Under the pieces are notes generated by a model. The model did not search any database. It was not told the origin of the DNA and saw nothing but the letters and a program-made list of their open reading frames with translations. This document shows, in pieces, positions 41,558 through 44,748 of a stretch of 44,748 bases of DNA (its first letter is position 1; the number at the start of each line of letters is the position of its first letter). The stretch lies in contig CAYVNM010000008.1 in NCBI GenBank assembly GCA_964453075.1, positions 1 through 44,748 on the forward strand, in the 5' to 3' direction. Both the position numbers and the translations under genes were made by a program. The DNA is from C7867-006 sp964453075. GTDB lineage: Bacteria > Patescibacteriota > Minisyncoccia > Phycocordibacterales > DATDWN01.

Positions 41558-42430
41558 ATGCAAAAATATTTTGCATTATTCTGTTTGTTTTGCTTGCCCT
41601 TTTTAGCGCTAGCCTTTGTTGTACCAGAAAAACCAACGGGGTTTGTGCAGGATTACGCAAAAGTTCTTAGTTCAGAAGAAATTACAGCTCTTGAATCAAA
41701 GATTGTTGATTTTGAGAAGAACACCACAAATGAAATAGCAGTAGTAACCATCGGATCTTTAGATGGTGATGAGATTGAAAACGTGGCACAGCAAATATTC
41801 ACTAAATGGGGAATAGGTAAACAAGATAAAAATAACGGAGTTTTGCTTTTGATCTCAATTTCAGACAGGAAAACCAGAATACATACAGGATATGGTGTGG
41901 AGGGTGATCTGACTGATATAGGAACGTCGTACATCCAAAGAGATATCATGACCCCCACTTTCCGTCAGGGTAATTATTATGCAGGAATAAATGGTGCGGT
42001 TGATAAAATGATTGAGGCCTTGGGTGGTAATAACATTGTTCCGGAAAATTATTCTGAAACACCAGAATTTAAGATGAACTGGGAGCTTGTTTTTTTTCTA
42101 GTCTTATTTTTGTTGCAGTGGATGGGAGCATTATTGGCAAGATCAAAATCTTGGTGGGGAGGGGGTGTGGTCGGGGTTGTTCTGGGATTTATATTGATGG
42201 CTGTATTTACTGTGGTCATAGGAATTATTGCAATAATAGTGCTGACTCCACTCGGTTTGCTGTTTGACTATATAGTTTCAAAAGCCTATACGGGAGCAAA
42301 AAAAGACGGAAAGAATCTGCCTTGGTTTTTTGGTGGTGGAGGTTTTGGGAGTGGTAGTTCCTCTGGCGGAGGCTTTGGTGGTTTTGGAGGGGGGTCTTCT
42401 GGTGGCGGAGGATCAAGTGGTAGTTGGTAA
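41558..42430 (+). CDS. TPM domain protein (YgcG-like) with Gly/Ser tail
   Basis: 290 residues: signal peptide (LFCLFCLPFLALA), TPM domain (GFVQDYAKVLSSEEITALES, NEIAVVTIGSLDGDEIENVA, GVLLLISISDRKTRIHTGYG and IMTPTFRQGNYYAGI), then two or three membrane segments (about 175-240) and a Gly/Ser-rich tail (FGGGGFGSGSSSGGGFGG, then GGGSSGGGGSSGSW). TPM proteins have been linked to photosystem or membrane-protein upkeep and phosphatase activity in plants. Partner of LemA, from operon position. The tail may be extracellular. Confidence 0.93.
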   Translation: MQKYFALFCLFCLPFLALAFVVPEKPTGFVQDYAKVLSSEEITALESKIVDFEKNTTNEIAVVTIGSLDGDEIENVAQQIFTKWGIGKQDKNNGVLLLISISDRKTRIHTGYGVEGDLTDIGTSYIQRDIMTPTFRQGNYYAGINGAVDKMIEALGGNNIVPENYSETPEFKMNWELVFFLVLFLLQWMGALLARSKSWWGGGVVGVVLGFILMAVFTVVIGIIAIIVLTPLGLLFDYIVSKAYTGAKKDGKNLPWFFGGGGFGSGSSSGGGFGGFGGGSSGGGGSSGSW

Positions 42431-42441
42431 TTAGAGATTAT

Positions 42442-43035
42442 ATGGATGAGATTCAAAAACTAAAAGAATATATTTTAGATTTAGAGGCCAGGATCCAAGA
42501 TCTTAAAAAAGATTTGATTCACGATTCTCTTACGGGTCTTAAGACTCGTAGGTTTTTTGAGGATAGAGCAAGAGTATATCTGTCTAATATTGAAAAGATA
42601 GAAGAGGGTAAGAGAAGGGATTGGTTTGGCTTTAGAAATCTCAGTTTTCTTTTTGTGGATGTTGATAATTTTAAAAAAATCAATGATATCTATGGTCATG
42701 CTGTGGGTGATGAAGTTTTGAAATCTATATCAGAAACTATTTCGGAAAATGTTAGGGGTGGAGATGTGGCAGCACGTTGGGGAGGTGAAGAAATAATGAT
42801 TATGTTGCTTGGTGCAAACGAGGATGACGCAAGAAGTAAGGCAGAAAATATAAGGAAAAGTGTGGAAGATCAGTCTTTTGAAATTGTTCCTGGTCTGAAA
42901 GTAACTATTAGTGTAGGAGTGGCAATGTATACAAAAGGTATTAACCTTGATCAATTAGTAAAGAATTCGGATTTGGCTTTGTATAAAGCGAAAGAAAAGG
43001 GGAGAAATAATGTGGTAGCCTTTTCAGAGATTTGA
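42442..43035 (+). CDS. diguanylate cyclase (GGDEF domain)
   Basis: 197 residues: a short N-terminal coiled coil (1-25), then a GGDEF domain: DSLTGLKTRRFFEDRA (about 28-43), FVDVDNFKKINDIYGHAVGDEVL with Asp73, and ARWGGEEIMIML with GGEEI at 114-118. The RxxD inhibitory site (RGGD, 105-108) is five residues before GGEEI. It should make c-di-GMP from GTP. Start ATG 42442; GTG 42424 overlaps the TPM gene. No c-di-GMP receptor or EAL gene is nearby. Joined to lemA-TPM by an 11-nt gap, likely one operon. Confidence 0.92.
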   Translation: MDEIQKLKEYILDLEARIQDLKKDLIHDSLTGLKTRRFFEDRARVYLSNIEKIEEGKRRDWFGFRNLSFLFVDVDNFKKINDIYGHAVGDEVLKSISETISENVRGGDVAARWGGEEIMIMLLGANEDDARSKAENIRKSVEDQSFEIVPGLKVTISVGVAMYTKGINLDQLVKNSDLALYKAKEKGRNNVVAFSEI

Positions 43036-43053
43036 GGATAGTATTATAAAATT

Positions 43054-43140
43054 GGAGAGTTCGCATAGTGGTCTAGTGCGCTCGCTTGGAAAGCGGGTAA
43101 GGGGGAAACTCCTTCAAGGGTTCGAATCCCTTACTCTCCG
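43054..43140 (+). tRNA. tRNA-Ser (anticodon GGA)
   Basis: Acceptor GGAGAGT/ACTCTCC, anticodon loop TTGGAAA (anticodon GGA) in stem CTCGC/GCGGG, a long variable arm (AAGGGGGAAACTCCTT), T stem AAGGG/CCCTT with loop TTCGAAT. Discriminator G, CCA not encoded. The long variable arm fixes it as a class II tRNA. Confidence 0.96.
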
Positions 43141-43154
43141 CTAAATTTTTTTTA

Positions 43155-43409
43155 ATGAAAACTTTTAAAGAAAAAGTGTATGAGGTGGTTAAGAAAATTC
43201 CAAAAGGGGAAACTTTGACATACAAGGAGGTTGCCAGGCGTGCCGGTAATATAAAAGCAGTAAGAGCTGTAGGAAATATATTAAATAAAAATTTTGACCT
43301 AAATATTCCTTGTCACAGAGTCATACGCTCGGATGGAAAAATTGGTGGGTATAACAGAGGAATTGAAAACAAAAAGAAGATTCTAAAACTAGAAGGTTTT
43401 CTCAAATAA
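43155..43409 (+). CDS. MGMT-type DNA-binding domain protein
   Basis: 84 residues, only the C-terminal domain of O6-methylguanine-DNA methyltransferases: VKKIPKGETLTYKEVARRAG, AVRAVGNILNKN, and the acceptor site IPCHRVIRSDG with Cys53 in PCHR. The active Cys is present (not the Trp of alkyltransferase-like proteins), so it may transfer methyl groups from DNA even without the N-terminal domain. Lies 14 nt after tRNA-Ser. Confidence 0.93.
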   Translation: MKTFKEKVYEVVKKIPKGETLTYKEVARRAGNIKAVRAVGNILNKNFDLNIPCHRVIRSDGKIGGYNRGIENKKKILKLEGFLK

Positions 43410-43430
43410 AAATGTTATAATGTTTTTAAT

Positions 43431-43817
43431 ATGAAAGCATATATAACAATTTTTTTGTCGTTAGTAGCTTTGGATAGTGTTTGGCTTGGTTTTATCTCAA
43501 AGAGTTTTTATCAAAAGCATCTAGGGTTTATTTTTGGAGAAAAATTTGTTTTATGGCCAGCTATCATTTTCTATTTACTTTTTGCTTATGGGATATTATT
43601 TTTTGTTTTGACTCCAGCTCTGGAAATGAAATCAATAGGAACAGCTCTTTTTAGGGGCGCTATCTTGGGATTGGTCGCTTATGCTACTTATGATTTAACA
43701 AACCAAGCTACCATATCCAAATGGCCTCTTGTGGTTACCTTGGTTGATATTGTTTGGGGAATGTTTGTTACATCTGCAACTAGTGTTATTGCTTATTATT
43801 TAATATCAAAAATATAA
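43431..43817 (+). CDS. DUF2177 membrane protein
   Basis: 128 residues, four membrane segments. DUF2177 features: ALDSVWLGFISKSFYQKHLG at the N-terminus, and GLVAYATYDLTNQATISKWP with VTLVDIVWGMFVTSATS. Function unknown. TATAAT (43416-43421) is 9 nt before the ATG. Starts the small TspO pair (1 nt between the genes). Confidence 0.92.
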   Translation: MKAYITIFLSLVALDSVWLGFISKSFYQKHLGFIFGEKFVLWPAIIFYLLFAYGILFFVLTPALEMKSIGTALFRGAILGLVAYATYDLTNQATISKWPLVVTLVDIVWGMFVTSATSVIAYYLISKI

Positions 43818-43818
43818 T

Positions 43819-44217
43819 ATGGATACACAAAACTGGTATTCACAATTGATAAAACCTACTTGGGCTCCGCCATCATGGCTTTTTGGTCCGGTCTGGACTG
43901 TTTTGTATTTACTCATGGCTGTTTCCTATTGCAAGGTTTTCATAATGTTTTTTCAAAAGAAAATTTCTTTTATAGTGCTTCTTCCGTTTATTTTAAATTT
44001 GTTTTTTAACTTTATTTTTTCTCCGATTCAGTTTCAGTTACAAAATAATTTGTTAGCTGCTATAGATATTTTGCTTGTTCTTGGAACTATAATATGGGGC
44101 ATGTTTGCTATTTATCCATATGCAAGATGGGTAACATATATTCAAATTCCATACTTAGCTTGGGTTTCTTTTGCTACTGTTTTACAACTAACCATTACTT
44201 ATTTGAATTGGAGATAA
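43819..44217 (+). CDS. TspO/MBR family protein, 4-helix form
   Basis: 132 residues: WYSQLIKPTWAPPSWLFGPV with the conserved Pro/Trp residues, then VLYLLMAVSY and three more membrane segments (ending at about 125). TspO normally has five helices; here the first is missing since the protein starts 3 residues before the WY motif. TspO binds porphyrins or tetrapyrroles in membranes. Follows DUF2177 by 1 nt. Family assignment good, function in this organism unknown. Confidence 0.9.
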   Translation: MDTQNWYSQLIKPTWAPPSWLFGPVWTVLYLLMAVSYCKVFIMFFQKKISFIVLLPFILNLFFNFIFSPIQFQLQNNLLAAIDILLVLGTIIWGMFAIYPYARWVTYIQIPYLAWVSFATVLQLTITYLNWR

Positions 44218-44235
44218 TTACAAGCCATATTTAGC

Positions 44236-44748
44236 ATGAGAAATAAACTAGTAAAAGTAAAAGATAAAATGCAAAGTGGGTATACCTATATTCTAGAGGA
44301 AGAAATGGGTAAGAACTTTGATCCTCGTTTTAAACCAGATTTAACTCCAAAACAAATGCTTTTTCTCGGTGTTTTTGGTGGTGTGTATATGAGAGATTGT
44401 CGCAAAGAGTTTCCCGAGGACTGGTTTGTCAAAGCTAAATTCGCACCAGACAACACAAAAAAACATTTAGCCTCTATAAATTTTTTTAAAGTAAACGCTA
44501 GCCAGCCACTTTCTGTTTGGAAAAAGAAAGGGTGGATTTATAAAGATGATCCACGAGGCTGGTTTCAGTGGTATTGTAGATATTATATGGGACGCAGAAT
44601 TAAAGATGAGGATGATAGACAAATAAAGAGATGGTTAGCAATAAAAAGACATATAGCACAGGTAACAAAGAACTGTATGGAAGGTGATTTTATGTGTAGA
44701 CCAAAGCAGAGACAGGCTATTCTGCACTGGGCTTATGATAGTAGAAAA
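44236..44748 (+). CDS. conserved protein with DDPRGWFQWYCRYYMGRR motif (3' partial)
   Basis: 171 residues visible, open to the window end. ATG 44236. Blocks YTYILEEEMGKNFDPRFKPD, LTPKQMLFLGVFGGVYM, QPLSVWKKKGWIYKDDPRGW (followed by FQWYCRYYMGRR) and CRPKQRQAILHWAYDSRK are very strongly conserved as I recall from CPR genomes and from some algae and plants, where it is unnamed. Rich in Trp and Arg, with several Cys. No catalytic motif known. The preceding TspO gene ends 18 nt before it. Confidence 0.85.
   Translation, partial: MRNKLVKVKDKMQSGYTYILEEEMGKNFDPRFKPDLTPKQMLFLGVFGGVYMRDCRKEFPEDWFVKAKFAPDNTKKHLASINFFKVNASQPLSVWKKKGWIYKDDPRGWFQWYCRYYMGRRIKDEDDRQIKRWLAIKRHIAQVTKNCMEGDFMCRPKQRQAILHWAYDSRK

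Noticed and set aside
1..44748. CRISPR array
   Set aside because: No regularly spaced direct repeats were found on reading; no cas genes.
1..44748. UGA recoding as in Absconditabacteria/Gracilibacteria
   Set aside because: TGA ends several genes at sensible family ends (for example the isomerase at 29740-29742) and prfB is present.

Overview
The window reads as a chromosomal segment of a Patescibacteria/CPR bacterium, most likely Parcubacteria. The base composition is AT-rich. The proteins are compact versions of bacterial families (297-residue RF2, 4-helix TspO, 545-residue GroEL without a GGM tail), and several are families I know mainly from Parcubacteria: the conserved protein at 44236, the peptidoglycan-binding protein at 20703, the small membrane protein at 28046 and the CxxxxxLCPDGSYVGR-type protein at 21320. 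TGA acts as a stop and prfB is present, so the genetic code is standard. Lineage is inferred from family resemblance, not from a search.

Layout. 1-6717: core genes (transglutaminase-like protein, pyrD, two tRNA-Thr, prfB, ftsE-ftsX, pyrG, NUDIX). 6762-13100: accessory region starting at tRNA-Gln, with a large serine recombinase whose 3' end reads into the tRNA antisense, a filamentous-phage gpII-like replication initiator beside strong hairpins, an XRE repressor divergent from a small DUF559-like nuclease, and a three-gene operon ending in a putative HEPN (Rx6H) protein. 13100-15800: three short GC-rich genes, each with a consensus-like promoter, a strong Shine-Dalgarno sequence and a GC hairpin, interleaved with AT-rich membrane-protein genes. 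15851-23981: envelope and secreted proteins (acyltransferase, M23 peptidase, metallophosphoesterase, peptidoglycan-binding protein, META-domain protein), an ArsR-type regulator and a LUD-domain protein. 24040-34776: carbon metabolism (phosphoketolase, acetate kinase, PMM-like HAD enzyme, cupin mannose-6-P isomerase, two tandem-domain GH130 proteins, MFS transporter). 34805-44748: RNase J, peptide-binding protein, SecG, GroES/GroEL, LemA, TPM protein, diguanylate cyclase, tRNA-Ser, MGMT-type protein, DUF2177, TspO and a truncated conserved gene.

How genes may work together. The 24040-34776 cluster can be joined into one route: GH130 phosphorolysis of beta-mannosides gives mannose-1-P, the PMM-like enzyme gives mannose-6-P, the cupin isomerase gives fructose-6-P, phosphoketolase gives acetyl-P plus erythrose-4-P, and acetate kinase gives acetate plus ATP. 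This is an inference from gene content.

Gene expression. Most AT-rich genes have no visible Shine-Dalgarno sequence, and many have a TATAAT-like box ending only 6-9 nt before the start codon, implying leaderless mRNAs. The three GC-rich genes are the clear exceptions. The most unusual items are the in-frame palindromic insert in prfB with a related copy beside tRNA-Thr, the GC-rich self-contained gene units, and the HEPN operon on the tRNA-Gln-associated element.
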